Counted from the first letter of the stretch, positions 1-10,458 are shown. The stretch: 64,000 bases of DNA from Allochromatium humboldtianum (GCF_013385175.1 NZ_JABZEO010000001.1:464385-528384), one strand, 5' to 3'. Numbers and translations: made by a program. Notes: generated from the letters alone by a model not told the origin.

Positions 1-87
1 CAACTTGGTCTCGATCGGGCGCTGGGGATGCTGGCCTGCGGCGCACGCGGTCGCGCCCGCCCGCCGCTGAGCCGGAGGGACGTCTGA
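1..87 (+). CDS. C-terminal end of an unrecognised upstream gene (partial)
   Basis: Frame 1 is open from the window edge to a TGA at 85-87, encoding about 28 Arg/Gly/Ala-rich residues. The stop codon directly abuts the ATG of the diguanylate cyclase gene, the arrangement of a translationally coupled pair. Frame 2 stops earlier (about 70) and frame 3 stays open, so frame assignment is not certain. No family can be recognised from so short a tail. Confidence 0.3.
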   Translation, partial: QLGLDRALGMLACGARGRARPPLSRRDV

Positions 88-1203
88 ATGTCGGTCGAGA
101 TGCCGGTTTCACGGCGGTTCGTGCGTTCGAGCGTCAGTGAGCCGTCGTTTCAGGCCGCCATTGGACAGAATGACGCCCAATCAAAGGCTTGGAGCCAGTT
201 GGCACAGCTTTCGCTATATCCGGAACATGGCTCATCTTTCCGGGGGCGTCATGTGTCATCCCATCATCAAATCGATTCTGCGCGACTGGCGCTCGTTCCC
301 ACGGCCGGCCCGAGTCGCCGTCAACCTCCCGAGACCATCGATACCGTCCGCTTCCTGCAGGCCGTCACCGCCTCACTGGAGCTCGACGAGGTGCTCGACG
401 CGCTCAACGAATTCCTGCATCAGGCCTTCGAACACGGCGGCTGGGAGTATCGCGCCCCGAACGACGAGTTCCGTCTGACCGGCGGTCGCTCCGAGCGTCA
501 TCGGATCGAATACAATCTGACGCTCAACGGCCAGGACTTGGGCGCGCTCAAGCTCATGCGCGGACGGCGTTTCTCCGAGGACGATCAGCAACGCATCGAG
601 GGACTGCTGGCACTCGCCGCGCCCGCTGTCCAGAACGCCCTGCGTTTCTCGCACGTCAATCGCCAGCTGGAGCGCGACCCCCTGACGGGACTCGGCAACC
701 GCCGCGCCCTGACGCTCCAGGGCGAATACTGGCGCGCCGACAGCGTGCGTCATCACCATCCGCTCTCGATGCTGGTCCTGGATCTGGATCGCTTCAAGGC
801 CGTCAACGACACTTACGGCCACCCGGTCGGCGACCGTATCCTGTGCAAGGTCGCCGAGACCCTGATGACCGTGACCCGTACCGCCGATCTCTGCGTGCGT
901 CTGGGCGGCGACGAATTCGTCGTGCTCCTGCCCGAGACCGGTCCGGAAGCGGCCCAGGACTGCGCCGAGCGCATCCGCTGCGCACTGGAACGGCAGTTCG
1001 TCGAGACCGAATCCGGCCGGCGCGTCGGGATCAGCGTGAGTATCGGCGCCGCGACCCTGAGATCCGACATGAGCCTCGATCAGCTCTACCAGCACGCCGA
1101 TGCGGCCCTCTATGTCGCCAAGCAGGCGCGTGACACCGACAACGCCGGGCCGCGAACGGCTCCTATAACCGCTTGCGGGCACCGGACGATACGTAAGGAG
1201 TGA
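88..1203 (+). CDS. GGDEF-domain diguanylate cyclase, soluble
   Basis: Probably makes the second messenger c-di-GMP from two GTP. The C-terminal GGDEF domain starts at RDPLTGLGNRR (about residue 196). The active-site loop RLGGDEF lies at 271-277, and an inhibitory-site RxxD (RTAD, 264-267) sits five residues before GGDEF, so product inhibition is expected. Residues about 85-190 look like a divergent GAF-type sensor region; residues 1-80 match nothing I know. No membrane segment or EAL domain is visible. The start is supported by a GGAGGG Shine-Dalgarno at 73-78 and by direct abutment to the upstream stop. Confidence 0.88.
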   Translation: MSVEMPVSRRFVRSSVSEPSFQAAIGQNDAQSKAWSQLAQLSLYPEHGSSFRGRHVSSHHQIDSARLALVPTAGPSRRQPPETIDTVRFLQAVTASLELDEVLDALNEFLHQAFEHGGWEYRAPNDEFRLTGGRSERHRIEYNLTLNGQDLGALKLMRGRRFSEDDQQRIEGLLALAAPAVQNALRFSHVNRQLERDPLTGLGNRRALTLQGEYWRADSVRHHHPLSMLVLDLDRFKAVNDTYGHPVGDRILCKVAETLMTVTRTADLCVRLGGDEFVVLLPETGPEAAQDCAERIRCALERQFVETESGRRVGISVSIGAATLRSDMSLDQLYQHADAALYVAKQARDTDNAGPRTAPITACGHRTIRKE

Positions 1204-1296
1204 TGGGATCGACACCGCTCGACGGCGACTTCGTTTAGACTGTCCCGCCATGTTTGCGTCATCATCCTCCAAACAAGCCTCGGGGCAGCAAGTAGC

Positions 1297-2973
1297 ATGT
1301 TGAAGAACACTCGATTGAGCGTGAAGCTGGCCGCCAGTTTCTTGGCGATGGCGGTGATCCTATTGATCCTTGGTGTCCTGGGTATCAGGGGTGAGCTGAG
1401 TATGCGTGATCATCTCATCGCGATGAGCCAGGAGAGTCTGCCGGCGATCGTGCAACTCAATCGGCTCAATTACGAGCGCGCTCAGATCCGTAGTCAAACC
1501 TATGAGACCAAGGGGCTGACGACCTGGGGACCGCGCACACGAGAACTGCTCGAACAGGTTCTGCGCCAGCGTGTCGCCTCCTGGACCATCGTCGAGGATG
1601 CGCTCGCCCGACTCGAGAAGCTCCCGCAGTCCGTCAGTGAGCAGGCCGTCTTCTCGGCCCTCAAGACCGATTACGCGAGCTGGCGCGAGCATTACGCCGA
1701 ACTCGATCGCCTGACGCGCGGGATGCTCGATGCCCAGGATCAGGACACCTATTCCGCCGTGCTGGCGCAATTTGCACAGCGGGTCGACGAGAGCTTCCTG
1801 GTCTCCGACCGGGTCGGCGTGCTCATCGAGTCCCTGGTCGCGCTCAGAAACACGTCTTCCGGCGACAGGCTGGCGCAGGCCCTCAAGGAGGGGGATTTCA
1901 TGGTCATGCTCTATGGAAGCGGTATGGCCGTGGGCCTGATCCTGGCCGCCATCCTCGGTTTCCTCATCACCCACAGCACACTGCGTCAGCTCGGCGGCGA
2001 GCCGGCGCGGGTGGTGGCCGTCGTCAACCAGCTCGCCGAGGGCGACCTGACGACCACTATCCAGCTGCGTCCAGGAGACAAGACCAGCCTCATGGCGTCC
2101 ATGGCGCGCATGGTCGAGAACATGCGGCGCGTGCTGCGCGACGTCTCCAACGCCAGCTCTCAGGTCGCGGCCGCCGCCGTCGAACTCTCGGCCACCAGCG
2201 AGGAGACCAATCAGCAGGTGCGCCTCGAGCAGTCCGAGACCGATCAGGTCGCCACCGCCATGAATGAGATGACGGCCACGGTCGAGGAGGTTGCACGTCA
2301 TGCCGCCGCCGCCGCGCGCGCCGCCCAGGAAACCGACCACGAGACCGAGGCCGGCAGCGAGGTCGTGGCACAGACGATCTCGGCCATCGACCTGCTGGCC
2401 CAGGAGGTCGAGTCGGCCAGTCAGGTGATCGCGCGACTCTCCGAGGACAGCACCGAGATCGGCGCCGTGCTGGACGTGATCCGGGGCGTGGCCGAGCAGA
2501 CCAATCTGCTGGCGCTCAACGCGGCCATCGAAGCGGCGCGCGCCGGTGAGCAGGGACGCGGCTTCGCTGTCGTAGCCGCCGAGGTGCGGACTCTGGCCAG
2601 CCGCACCCAGTCCTCGATCCAGGACATCCAGGAGAAGATCGAACGGGTGCAGAACGGCTCGACGGGTGCGGTGTCGGTGATGGCCAAGGGGCAGGAGATG
2701 GCGCGCGAGAGCGTGGCTCAGGCCCAGCGTGCCGGCGAATCGCTCCAGGCCATCAGCGCCGCCATCACCAGCATCACCGACATGAACCGCCAGATCGCCA
2801 GCGCGGCTGAGGAACAGACCGCCGTGGCCGAAGAGATCAACCGCAACATCCACACCATCTCCTCGACGGTCGATCAGACCGCCGCCGGCGCGGCCCATAT
2901 CGCCAGCGCCAGCGAAGAGCTGGCGCGGCTGGCCAGCATGCTCCAGGAGCGGGTCGCGCGCTTCAGGCTCTGA
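1297..2973 (+). CDS. Methyl-accepting chemotaxis protein
   Basis: Transmembrane chemoreceptor of 558 residues that would signal to CheA/CheW. The first membrane helix is at about 11-31, followed by an all-helical periplasmic sensor of four-helix-bundle type. The second helix is at about 203-226, then a HAMP linker and a long cytoplasmic coiled coil. The hairpin tip, beginning [18 protein letters not shown] at residue 400, is the near-invariant CheA/CheW contact region. The C-terminus (ERVARFRL) lacks an NWETF-type pentapeptide for CheR/CheB tethering. It stands alone: no che genes are in the window. The ligand cannot be predicted. Confidence 0.93.
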   Translation: MLKNTRLSVKLAASFLAMAVILLILGVLGIRGELSMRDHLIAMSQESLPAIVQLNRLNYERAQIRSQTYETKGLTTWGPRTRELLEQVLRQRVASWTIVEDALARLEKLPQSVSEQAVFSALKTDYASWREHYAELDRLTRGMLDAQDQDTYSAVLAQFAQRVDESFLVSDRVGVLIESLVALRNTSSGDRLAQALKEGDFMVMLYGSGMAVGLILAAILGFLITHSTLRQLGGEPARVVAVVNQLAEGDLTTTIQLRPGDKTSLMASMARMVENMRRVLRDVSNASSQVAAAAVELSATSEETNQQVRLEQSETDQVATAMNEMTATVEEVARHAAAAARAAQETDHETEAGSEVVAQTISAIDLLAQEVESASQVIARLSEDSTEIGAVLDVIRGVAEQTNLLALNAAIEAARAGEQGRGFAVVAAEVRTLASRTQSSIQDIQEKIERVQNGSTGAVSVMAKGQEMARESVAQAQRAGESLQAISAAITSITDMNRQIASAAEEQTAVAEEINRNIHTISSTVDQTAAGAAHIASASEELARLASMLQERVARFRL

Positions 2974-2988
2974 GGTCGGAGAATCCCG

Positions 2989-5121
2989 TCACTCCAGCGG
3001 GTCGTCGTCGTGCCGGACGAACCGCTGGATCAAGTCTTCCAGAACCGCTGGATTGAGGGGCTTGACGATATGCTCGTCGAGGCCGAACGCCAGACAGCGT
3101 TCGCGCTCGCTGTCCAGCCCCAGTGTGCTCAGGCCGATGATGGGGGTGCGTCGCGCGCCCGGCTCCTCCAGACGGCGCATGGTACGCGCGACCTCGATCC
3201 CATCGACGTCCGGCAGGTAGAGATCCAGGAAGACCAGATCATAGGTCTCGGATCGGAACTGCTCGATGGCCAGCCCGCCGCTGTTGACGATCAGGGTCTC
3301 GTGGCCCCACTCCTGGAGCAGGGTGCTGGCGAGCTTCTGGTGCAGCAGCCCGCTCTCGACCAGCAGGATGCGCAGACGCTGGCGGTACTCGACCAGCATG
3401 TGCCGGGTGAGCAGCGGACGCGCCTGCCGGGTCGAATCCAGCGGTACGAGCAGCCGCGTGAGCAGCTCGCGCAACTCGCGCGGCGAGGCCGGTTTGGTGA
3501 GGAAGGCGTCGATCCCGACCTCGCGGCAGCGCTGGGCGTCGCCGCGCTGTCCGATCGAGGCCAGCATCACGAGCGCCGCCCGCTCGGTCGGGAGTGCGTC
3601 TCTCAGGCGGGCCGCCAACTCGAATCCGTCGAGCTCGGGCAGCGTGGAATCGAAGACATAGACGTCGAATGCCTGACCCCGTGCCTGACAGGCGCGCGCC
3701 AACTCCAGCGCCTGACGCCCGGCGCCCGCCTCCTGGACCTCGAATCCCCAGTGTCTGAACCAATAGGCCAGCGTGCGCCGTGCGATGGTCTGATCGTCGA
3801 CGATGAGCGCGCGTCTGCCGGGCCAGCTCGCCAGCAGGCGCGGGGCGGCCTCGCTGGAGTCCAGGCGGACGAGGGGGATCATCAAGTGCAGGCTCCCGGA
3901 GTCCTGGGTCTCGATCCAGAGCCGGCCGCCCATGCGTTCGACCAGGCGCGCACAGGTGGTCAGACGCAGTCCGCCATCGCTGAAGTCCGGTGTCTGTGCC
4001 GCATCCGTCGTCGCGGCGGGATCGATCAGGCGCTGCAGCTCGGTGAGCGGAGGTCTGAGGCCCAGGATCGAGAACTGGATCCAGTCCAGCGTCGGATCCT
4101 CGCGGCTGAGTCGCCGTGACTGAAGACACAGCCTGTCATCGCGACCGAAGACGAGTGCTGTATTCCAGAGCGTGGTCAGCACCTGACGGATGCGGCTCGG
4201 ATCCCCCTGACTGTGGGTCGGCAGGGCGTCGAGTCGTTCGTACTGGATCTCGCGTCCCTGGCTTCTGGCGGTGGTCGCGAGCGTGTCGATCAGGTCGGCG
4301 ATCAACACCGAGGGATTGAAGGGGATCCGCTCGATGGTCATCTGGCCGGTCTCGATGCGTGTGAAATCGAGCAGTTCGTCGATCTGGCCGAGCAGGCGGG
4401 CGGACGCCGAACGAATGTGATCGAGATAGTGGCGCTGGGTCTGTTCGAGTGACGTATGCAGCGTCAATTCGCTGAGTTCGAGGATGTCCTTGACCGGGGC
4501 GCGGATCTCGTGGCCGATGTCGGCGAGACGCTGGTTCCTGGCGCGGTGTGCCGATTCGATCCCGTGCTGGAGTTCGATACGGCGGCGTGCGCCGCGCGCG
4601 GCCTGGGCCAGGGTCATGGCCACTAGGGCCAGTCCCTGCTGGAGGTCGGGTGTCGGCTCACCGGCCGTCGCCGGACGCACGAGGATCAGGAGACCGAATC
4701 CGGGGAGGCGCGCGGCCAGTACATGGCCCATCTCGCCCGAGGTCAGGATCGGGAGTCCCTGTGGACGTTCGGCCAGGGCCGTTTCCAGCGCGCCCGGCGA
4801 CCAGTCGTCCCAGAAGGCGCCATAGAGCGGATCGCGTGGCAGTGCATCCGGGTGCAGGCAGACGAGGGTGGGCTGTCCGGGTGGAGTGGAGGCCGGAGAC
4901 TCCAGCACGGCGCCGCCGCCCGCCTCCAGCAGGCGCACCATCTCGGCCAGAAAACGCTGGAGCATCGGCTCCAGTTCCAGTGAGTCATCGATCGCCCGCG
5001 ACAACTCGCCGAGCAGCTCGTAGGCATTGGAGGGGGTCATGATCGTCGATGGTCCGAGCGGGCGTTGCGCGATGTTCGGGCGGCTCCGCGGAGGGTGTGG
5101 AACGCCCTCCGTCGAGCCCAT
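2989..5121 (-). CDS. Hybrid sensor histidine kinase with two receiver domains; ATPase domain degenerate
   Basis: Soluble 710-residue protein: N-terminal GAF-like sensor (about 30-165), dimerisation/phosphoacceptor helix with His204 in GHEIRAP, a HATPase-like domain, then two receiver domains with Asp491 (VFDSTLPE) and Asp633 (FLDLYLPD). The HATPase region keeps the order of conserved blocks, but the DxGxG G1 box reads ILGLRPP and the G2 box GLGLAI reads GGLRLTTC, so ATP binding is doubtful. The second receiver has only one residue of its acidic pair (VES). An internal ATG at 5040 could be the true start; neither start has a clear ribosome site. Convergent with the chemoreceptor gene. Confidence 0.85.
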   Translation of the reverse strand: MGSTEGVPHPPRSRPNIAQRPLGPSTIMTPSNAYELLGELSRAIDDSLELEPMLQRFLAEMVRLLEAGGGAVLESPASTPPGQPTLVCLHPDALPRDPLYGAFWDDWSPGALETALAERPQGLPILTSGEMGHVLAARLPGFGLLILVRPATAGEPTPDLQQGLALVAMTLAQAARGARRRIELQHGIESAHRARNQRLADIGHEIRAPVKDILELSELTLHTSLEQTQRHYLDHIRSASARLLGQIDELLDFTRIETGQMTIERIPFNPSVLIADLIDTLATTARSQGREIQYERLDALPTHSQGDPSRIRQVLTTLWNTALVFGRDDRLCLQSRRLSREDPTLDWIQFSILGLRPPLTELQRLIDPAATTDAAQTPDFSDGGLRLTTCARLVERMGGRLWIETQDSGSLHLMIPLVRLDSSEAAPRLLASWPGRRALIVDDQTIARRTLAYWFRHWGFEVQEAGAGRQALELARACQARGQAFDVYVFDSTLPELDGFELAARLRDALPTERAALVMLASIGQRGDAQRCREVGIDAFLTKPASPRELRELLTRLLVPLDSTRQARPLLTRHMLVEYRQRLRILLVESGLLHQKLASTLLQEWGHETLIVNSGGLAIEQFRSETYDLVFLDLYLPDVDGIEVARTMRRLEEPGARRTPIIGLSTLGLDSERERCLAFGLDEHIVKPLNPAVLEDLIQRFVRHDDDPLE

Positions 5122-5200
5122 TCAACGAATCACTATAATCGAGTCACCCGGCTTCGTCATCCCGGGTCGAATGATGGCGGCGATCCCTCGCCGTCGGATC

Positions 5201-6352
5201 TCAGTCGGCGTCCGTGTCTGAGGCCGGTGTTGTGCCGACCGGGGCCGGCGCCTTGTCAGTCACAGGCGACTCAGGCGCGGCGGGCGCGGCGGATTCCGGT
5301 TGCGCGTCTGTGGCCGTTGTCGGCTCGGGCTGGACGATGAGCTTGGAGCGCTCCAGATCGACCCAGTCCATCAGGTCGTATTTCGAGAGTTTGAAGGCTT
5401 GTGGACGGGCGGCATCCTTGAGCACATAGTCCTCGCTCCCGGCGAGCCTGGCGATCCGGTAGGCGCGTGACTCGCCCGCGCTTAGTTCGATCTTCAGCTC
5501 GAGCACGGGGTTCGACGCGTCCTCGGCTGGGGCCTCTGTCGCGGCGAAGACGTCGCGATAACTCAGGTTGGCCAGGGTACGCACCAGCTCGCGTGCCTTG
5601 TCCTGGTCCAGCGGCTCGTCCGCGCCGGCGCCGGCCAGACGCCAGTCCTCGCCGTCCTTCTCCAGACGCCAGTCGGCGCCTTTGATGGCGGTGATCTTCG
5701 CCTGATCGAGGCGCAGCTGCCCCTGGTCGAGCCAGTCGACACGGCGGTTGGAGACGTCGGCGATCGCCAGATCCAGCTCGTAGACGGCCGAGTCGTCCGC
5801 CGGGCGGCCGAACAGCCGCTTGAAGCGCGGTGTCTCGCCCAGGATCAGGGTCGCGATCTGTCCCTGTGCGCCTTCGAGCGTCAGACGCCGGTTGAAGCCG
5901 GTGTCGGCGACCTTGAAGCGTTCGCGCGCCTCGGCGCTGGTGGCCACGGGTAGCGGGCGTTTGAGGCCAGCCAGCGTGGCCAGGAGTTGATCGGCCTTGA
6001 AGCCGGCGGCCGGGAAGTCGCCCAGGCCGCCGATCACCCAGGCGCTGCCGTCGCGCCGTTCGAGGCGCACCGGATCGGCGCCGTCCGAGCTTTCGATACG
6101 GATCGCCGTCACCTGCGCCGGCTCGAAGTCGATGAGCGGCGTTTGCGGGGCGAAGGCGCGCGTGCTCGGGGCGCTCAGGCTCTGGCCGAGTGCGATCAGC
6201 AGTTGCAGCGCGAGCAGTCCGGCCAGCCCCATGACCAGGGGGGTGCGCAGATCCGGACGCCAGCCGAGATCGGTCTGAAGGCTTGGTGCGCTGGTGTCGG
6301 CGGCGGTCTCGCTCGCCGACTTCGAGAGCGATGTCGTGTTGGTCGCTGTCAT
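5201..6352 (-). CDS. DUF4340-domain protein of a GldA/GldG-type ABC transport operon
   Basis: A 383-residue protein with one hydrophobic segment (about 37-55, PLVMGLAGLLALQLLIALGQ) followed by a long extracytoplasmic region, then an Ala/Pro/Thr-rich tail. DUF4340 proteins are regularly encoded next to ABC permeases of the gliding-motility type and are thought to be accessory extracytoplasmic subunits. That matches its place as the last gene of a three-gene operon, three bases downstream of the permease gene. The repeated pattern of RLERRDGSAWVIGG-type strands is typical of the family. The substrate is unknown; despite the Gld name, gliding is not implied here. Confidence 0.82.
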   Translation of the reverse strand: MTATNTTSLSKSASETAADTSAPSLQTDLGWRPDLRTPLVMGLAGLLALQLLIALGQSLSAPSTRAFAPQTPLIDFEPAQVTAIRIESSDGADPVRLERRDGSAWVIGGLGDFPAAGFKADQLLATLAGLKRPLPVATSAEARERFKVADTGFNRRLTLEGAQGQIATLILGETPRFKRLFGRPADDSAVYELDLAIADVSNRRVDWLDQGQLRLDQAKITAIKGADWRLEKDGEDWRLAGAGADEPLDQDKARELVRTLANLSYRDVFAATEAPAEDASNPVLELKIELSAGESRAYRIARLAGSEDYVLKDAARPQAFKLSKYDLMDWVDLERSKLIVQPEPTTATDAQPESAAPAAPESPVTDKAPAPVGTTPASDTDAD

Positions 6353-6355
6353 GAT

Positions 6356-9283
6356 TCACTGACCTCCTTGACCCAGGATGGCGGCATGGTAGCGGGCGCG
6401 ACGGGCGCGGGCGCGACGATGCAGCGCGTAGACGAGCGCCAGTCCGCCGAGTGCCAGCAGATAGTTGAGCGACTCCCAGAAGAGGCGTGCCTCGCGTCCG
6501 ATCGGATCGAGCAGACGTCCGAACTGACCCTGGCCGCGCAGCGACAGCAGTCCACGATCCTCCAGCGACCAGTCGATGGCGTTCTGGACCAGTTCGAGCG
6601 GCTTGAGATAACGGCTCTGGGTGGCCTCGTTGGCAAGACTGATGGCGGTGTCGCCGAGGAAGCTGGACGAGCCGAGCAGGATCAGCCGCGCCGACTCGGG
6701 CGAGCTGTCGATGACGGCCGAGATGACCGGCTGTTTGGAGCCTTCGGCATTGTTGTTTTCCTCGGGCGTCGATGAGGCGGCCTCCACGTCGGTGTCGGAC
6801 TCGGCACTGGCTTCCTCCTTGGCCAGTAGCGGCGATGGCTGACCGGCGAACGGCGAATCGAACCGTCCTTCGACAGCCACAGCCAGCAGCTTGCGTCCGC
6901 GATCCTCGCCCTTGGGGAAGCCGAGCGCACCATGGGCCTCGAAGTCGGGCTGCATGTTCTCCGAATCGCTGCTCCAGGCGGCGTCCGAACTCTGGAGCAG
7001 GCGCGTGACCCTGCGTCCGGCGTTCTTCGTCGCGTCGAGCGTGATCGGCGAGGACCAGTTGAGCGTGATCTGACCCAGACCGGCGGTGATCGGGCTGTCC
7101 TCGGCCAGTCCCTCGCCCCGGATGTCGGGGAAATAGGGATAGTCGAGCGTCTGGATCTCCTGGACCGTGAAGCCGCCCAGATCGCGCTGGACCGGGATCG
7201 GGAAGGGTGTGTTGCGCGGATCGAGCACCAGGCTGGATTCGAGCTTCAGGCCATGCTGCGCGAGCCAGTCGCCCAGCCCGGTGTCGATCTTGCGCGCGCC
7301 GATGGCGCCGCCGGTCAGATCCAGATTGAAGCTGGAGGCGGCCAGGATCACGGTTCCGCCCTGCATCAGGAATTGGTCGATGGCGAAGCGCTGTTTCTCG
7401 TCCAGCGACTCGGGACCGACGACCAGCAGCAGATCGGCGTCCTCCGGCACCTGACCCGAGGTGAGATCGGTCTCGCGCAGGTTGAAGCTGTCCTGGAGCG
7501 TCTGACGCAGCAGGCTGTAGTCGTCGCCCGTCGAGCCGCCCATGCCGAAGGGGTTGGGCTTGGGGCCGGGCGCGAAGAGTGCCACGGTGCGCAGTACGCC
7601 GGGTGCGAAACGCTTGATCGCCGATTCGATCGAACGGTTCAGCCCACTGCGGTCCAGCGATTCGGGCAGCGGCACCGGGATGCTCCGTGCGCCATCCTCT
7701 AGCACCAGATAGAAATAGAAGGGTGTGGGATCGAGCAGACTGACCACCAGCGGCTCGAAGCCATACTGCTCCTGGATCGTCTTGGCCAGGGCGCCATCAC
7801 CGGCCGCCGGATCCTGGATCTCGAAGCTGAAACGGCCGTTCGACTTGGACTGCAACTCACCGAGGAGCGACTCCAGATCGGTGCGCAAACCGGGTAGCGG
7901 TTCGGGCAGCGTGTCCGATGCCGAGACGAACGCCTTGAGCGTCAGCGGCTTGGACAGGTTGGCGAACAGATCGCCGCCGCCCTGATAGCCCTGGAGCACC
8001 TTGCGGATGGTGCGCGTCAGGTCGTACTCAGGATGGCGCAGACGCACGTCGAGATCCGTCTCGCTGCGGACCTTGACGTCGATCAGATCCTGGAAGCTCA
8101 GGGTCTCGTACTGATCGCCGTATTTGATCAGGATGTCGAAATAGGAATTGACCACGGCGGCCTGATACTTGGTCGCGGTCTGGAAGGCGACCGGACGGAT
8201 GCCGTACTGCTCGCCGGCCTCGCGCTCCAGCTCTGGCGACTGCTGAGGATCGACGATCTCCACGCGCACCCTGTCGCCGCCGGCGATCTGATATTCCTCC
8301 AGCAGGTCGCGCAGTTGCGGGACCAGCGGCGCGAGCAGCGGATGGGTCTGGGCGCTGAAATAGCCTCGGATCAGCAGCGGTTCCTGGAGCTGATCCAGAT
8401 AGGTCCGGGTGGCCTCGGAGAGACTGTAGAGCCGGCCCTCGGTCAGATCGGCGCGCGCGCCGGTCACGCCCTGCATCCAGAGATTGGCGGCGATCAGATT
8501 GGCCACCGCCAGCCCCGTAACCAGGGTCCAGCGCCGATGATGACGCGGATTGGCCTCCGGCTCGGCCCAGCGCAGACGTTCCAGGCCGTGGATGGTGAGT
8601 GCCAGGAAGACGCCGGTCAGGCTCAGGTAGTAATAGAGATCACGCACATCGATCACACCGCGCGTGATCGACTCGAAGCGTGCGCCGCTGCCGATCAGCC
8701 GCAGGAGTTCACCGCCGCCGTGTCCGACCAGACTGGTGAGCGCCGGCGAGCCGATGACATAGAAGGCCGCGCTGACCAGGGTCGCGCCGATCAGGGCCAC
8801 GATCGGATTGTCGGTCCGTGCCGAGACGAAGAGTCCGATGGCGACATAGGCCGAGGCCAGCAGCAGCGCCGCCAGATAGGCGCCGATGACCGGCCCCCAG
8901 TCGAGCGGCCCGAGCAGCGAGACCGTGATCGGCAGCGGCAGGGTCAGGGCCAGCGCCACGGCGACCAGCCCGAGCGCGGCCAGGAACTTGCCGAGCACCA
9001 GCTTGGGCGTGGCCACCGGCAGGGTCAGCAGGTTCTCCAGCGTCCCGGCGCGCCGCTCCTCGCTCCACATTCGCATGGTGAGCGCGGCGCACAGAAAGAT
9101 CAGCAGGATCGGCATCCACTCGAACAGCGGACGCGCGTCGGCGATGTTGCGGGCGAAGAAGGCATCCACCCAGAAGAAGACGAACAGCGACACCGCCAAA
9201 AAGGTGCCGATGAAGATATAGGCCACCGGCGAGCCGAAGAAGGCCGCCAGCTCGCGGCGGGCCACGCGGACGATCTCAGCCAT
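6356..9283 (-). CDS. Fused ABC-2 type permease / GldG-like auxiliary protein
   Basis: 975 residues. The N-terminal third (about 1-260) is an ABC-2 membrane domain with about six hydrophobic helices (GldF-like). Another helix (about 262-280) leads into a large extracytoplasmic GldG-like region of the type found in putative auxiliary transport proteins, and a final helix lies near residues 935-955 before a basic cytoplasmic tail. In many bacteria GldF and GldG are separate genes; here they form one chain. The start codon overlaps the end of the ATP-binding gene by 8 bases, indicating coupled translation. It should form the membrane part of an ABC system with the flanking genes; substrate unknown. 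Confidence 0.87.
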   Translation of the reverse strand: MAEIVRVARRELAAFFGSPVAYIFIGTFLAVSLFVFFWVDAFFARNIADARPLFEWMPILLIFLCAALTMRMWSEERRAGTLENLLTLPVATPKLVLGKFLAALGLVAVALALTLPLPITVSLLGPLDWGPVIGAYLAALLLASAYVAIGLFVSARTDNPIVALIGATLVSAAFYVIGSPALTSLVGHGGGELLRLIGSGARFESITRGVIDVRDLYYYLSLTGVFLALTIHGLERLRWAEPEANPRHHRRWTLVTGLAVANLIAANLWMQGVTGARADLTEGRLYSLSEATRTYLDQLQEPLLIRGYFSAQTHPLLAPLVPQLRDLLEEYQIAGGDRVRVEIVDPQQSPELEREAGEQYGIRPVAFQTATKYQAAVVNSYFDILIKYGDQYETLSFQDLIDVKVRSETDLDVRLRHPEYDLTRTIRKVLQGYQGGGDLFANLSKPLTLKAFVSASDTLPEPLPGLRTDLESLLGELQSKSNGRFSFEIQDPAAGDGALAKTIQEQYGFEPLVVSLLDPTPFYFYLVLEDGARSIPVPLPESLDRSGLNRSIESAIKRFAPGVLRTVALFAPGPKPNPFGMGGSTGDDYSLLRQTLQDSFNLRETDLTSGQVPEDADLLLVVGPESLDEKQRFAIDQFLMQGGTVILAASSFNLDLTGGAIGARKIDTGLGDWLAQHGLKLESSLVLDPRNTPFPIPVQRDLGGFTVQEIQTLDYPYFPDIRGEGLAEDSPITAGLGQITLNWSSPITLDATKNAGRRVTRLLQSSDAAWSSDSENMQPDFEAHGALGFPKGEDRGRKLLAVAVEGRFDSPFAGQPSPLLAKEEASAESDTDVEAASSTPEENNNAEGSKQPVISAVIDSSPESARLILLGSSSFLGDTAISLANEATQSRYLKPLELVQNAIDWSLEDRGLLSLRGQGQFGRLLDPIGREARLFWESLNYLLALGGLALVYALHRRARARRARYHAAILGQGGQ

Positions 9284-10214
9284 GGGTCGCCTCCATCCGT
9301 TCCAGGGTCACGGCGCCGAACAGCGCCTCCAGGTCTTGGCGTTCGGTCTCCAGACCGTGCAGCGACCAGCCGCGCTCGCAGACGGCGCGGGCGACGCCGG
9401 GCGCAGCCGATTGAGCGTCGTCGGTTTCGAGCGCGAAGCGATGGCGCGTACCGTCCTGATCCAGCAGGACCGCCGAGCCGATACCGTCCAGCGCCGAGAG
9501 CGCCGGCAGCGCCTCGTCCGGATCGCGATCCAGCGTCACCACCAGACGCGGCCGGCGTCCGATGGCGTCGAGCCGGCTGTCGAGCGCCAGTTGACCGCCG
9601 CGCATGATGAGCACCCGCCCGCAGACCGCCTCGACCTCCTGCAGGATGTGGGTCGAGATGATGAGCGTGGCCTCGCGCGCCAGCTCGCGCACCAAGGCGC
9701 GCATGTGCTGGATCTGGGCCGGGTCGAGTCCGTTGGTCGGCTCGTCGAGGATGAGGATGCGCGGCTCGTGCAGGATCGCCTGGGCCACGCCGACGCGCTG
9801 ACGGTAGCCGCGCGACAGGGTGCCGATGGCGGCGGTCGCCTTGGCGCCGAGTTCGGTGCGCTCGACGGCCCGACGGATCGCCGCCGGACGTCGGTCGGGC
9901 GCCAGACCCAGCAGGGATGCCTGATAGTCCAGTGAATCGAGCACCGTCATCTCGGGATAGAGCGGACAGTTCTCGGGCAGATAGCCGATGCGGCGTTGCG
10001 CCTCGCGGCGTTGTTCGGCGATGTCCAGTCCGTCGATCCGGATCGTTCCGGCACTCGGTTCGAGATAGCCGGTCAGCATCTTCATGATGGTGGTCTTGCC
10101 CGCGCCATTGTGGCCGAGCAGACCCACGATCTCACCCGTGTCGATGCTGAACGAGACGTCCTGGACCGCCTTGAGTGCGCCATAGTGGCGACTGAGGTGG
10201 CGAACCTCGATCAT
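9276..10214 (-). CDS. ABC transporter ATP-binding protein (GldA-like)
   Basis: Cytoplasmic ATPase of 312 residues powering the adjacent permease. Visible motifs: Walker A GHNGAGKTT, ABC signature LSRGYRQR, Walker B LILDEPTNGLDP, followed by the H-loop ISTHILQE. The reading frame is open further upstream, but the ATG at 10214 begins the canonical MIEVRHLSRHYG and has an AGGAG site about 8 bases before it. The longer version would add 53 residues unlike any ABC protein. First gene of the three-gene operon. Confidence 0.92.
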   Translation of the reverse strand: MIEVRHLSRHYGALKAVQDVSFSIDTGEIVGLLGHNGAGKTTIMKMLTGYLEPSAGTIRIDGLDIAEQRREAQRRIGYLPENCPLYPEMTVLDSLDYQASLLGLAPDRRPAAIRRAVERTELGAKATAAIGTLSRGYRQRVGVAQAILHEPRILILDEPTNGLDPAQIQHMRALVRELAREATLIISTHILQEVEAVCGRVLIMRGGQLALDSRLDAIGRRPRLVVTLDRDPDEALPALSALDGIGSAVLLDQDGTRHRFALETDDAQSAAPGVARAVCERGWSLHGLETERQDLEALFGAVTLERMEATHG

Positions 10215-10458
10215 TGAGTCTCTCCTGTCTCGATTGCTCGCGGTGTCTTGGAGGGTAGGGCACAGCGGCCCCATACGGGCGCGGATTTCAACCAAGCCGG
10301 TCGCGGCGCGCAAGTGGGCGATGAAACGAGAACGGGGGCAGCGCCTGAGTGCCGGAATGAAAAACCAATCCAATCAAATAATTGGGCAATGCAGCCCCAA
10401 GCTGGACGCTCGGTTAAACTTTGTTAAGGCCGGCATGATGGATGGCGCGTTTTCGATC

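Noticed and set aside
1360..2898. 512-codon minus-strand frame opposite the chemoreceptor
   Set aside because: The plus strand carries the invariant chemoreceptor hairpin; the minus frame is low-complexity Gly/Asp/His.
5201..10214. Gliding motility operon
   Set aside because: Only the ABC part (GldA/F/G-like plus DUF4340) is present; these occur in many non-gliding bacteria, so gliding cannot be claimed.
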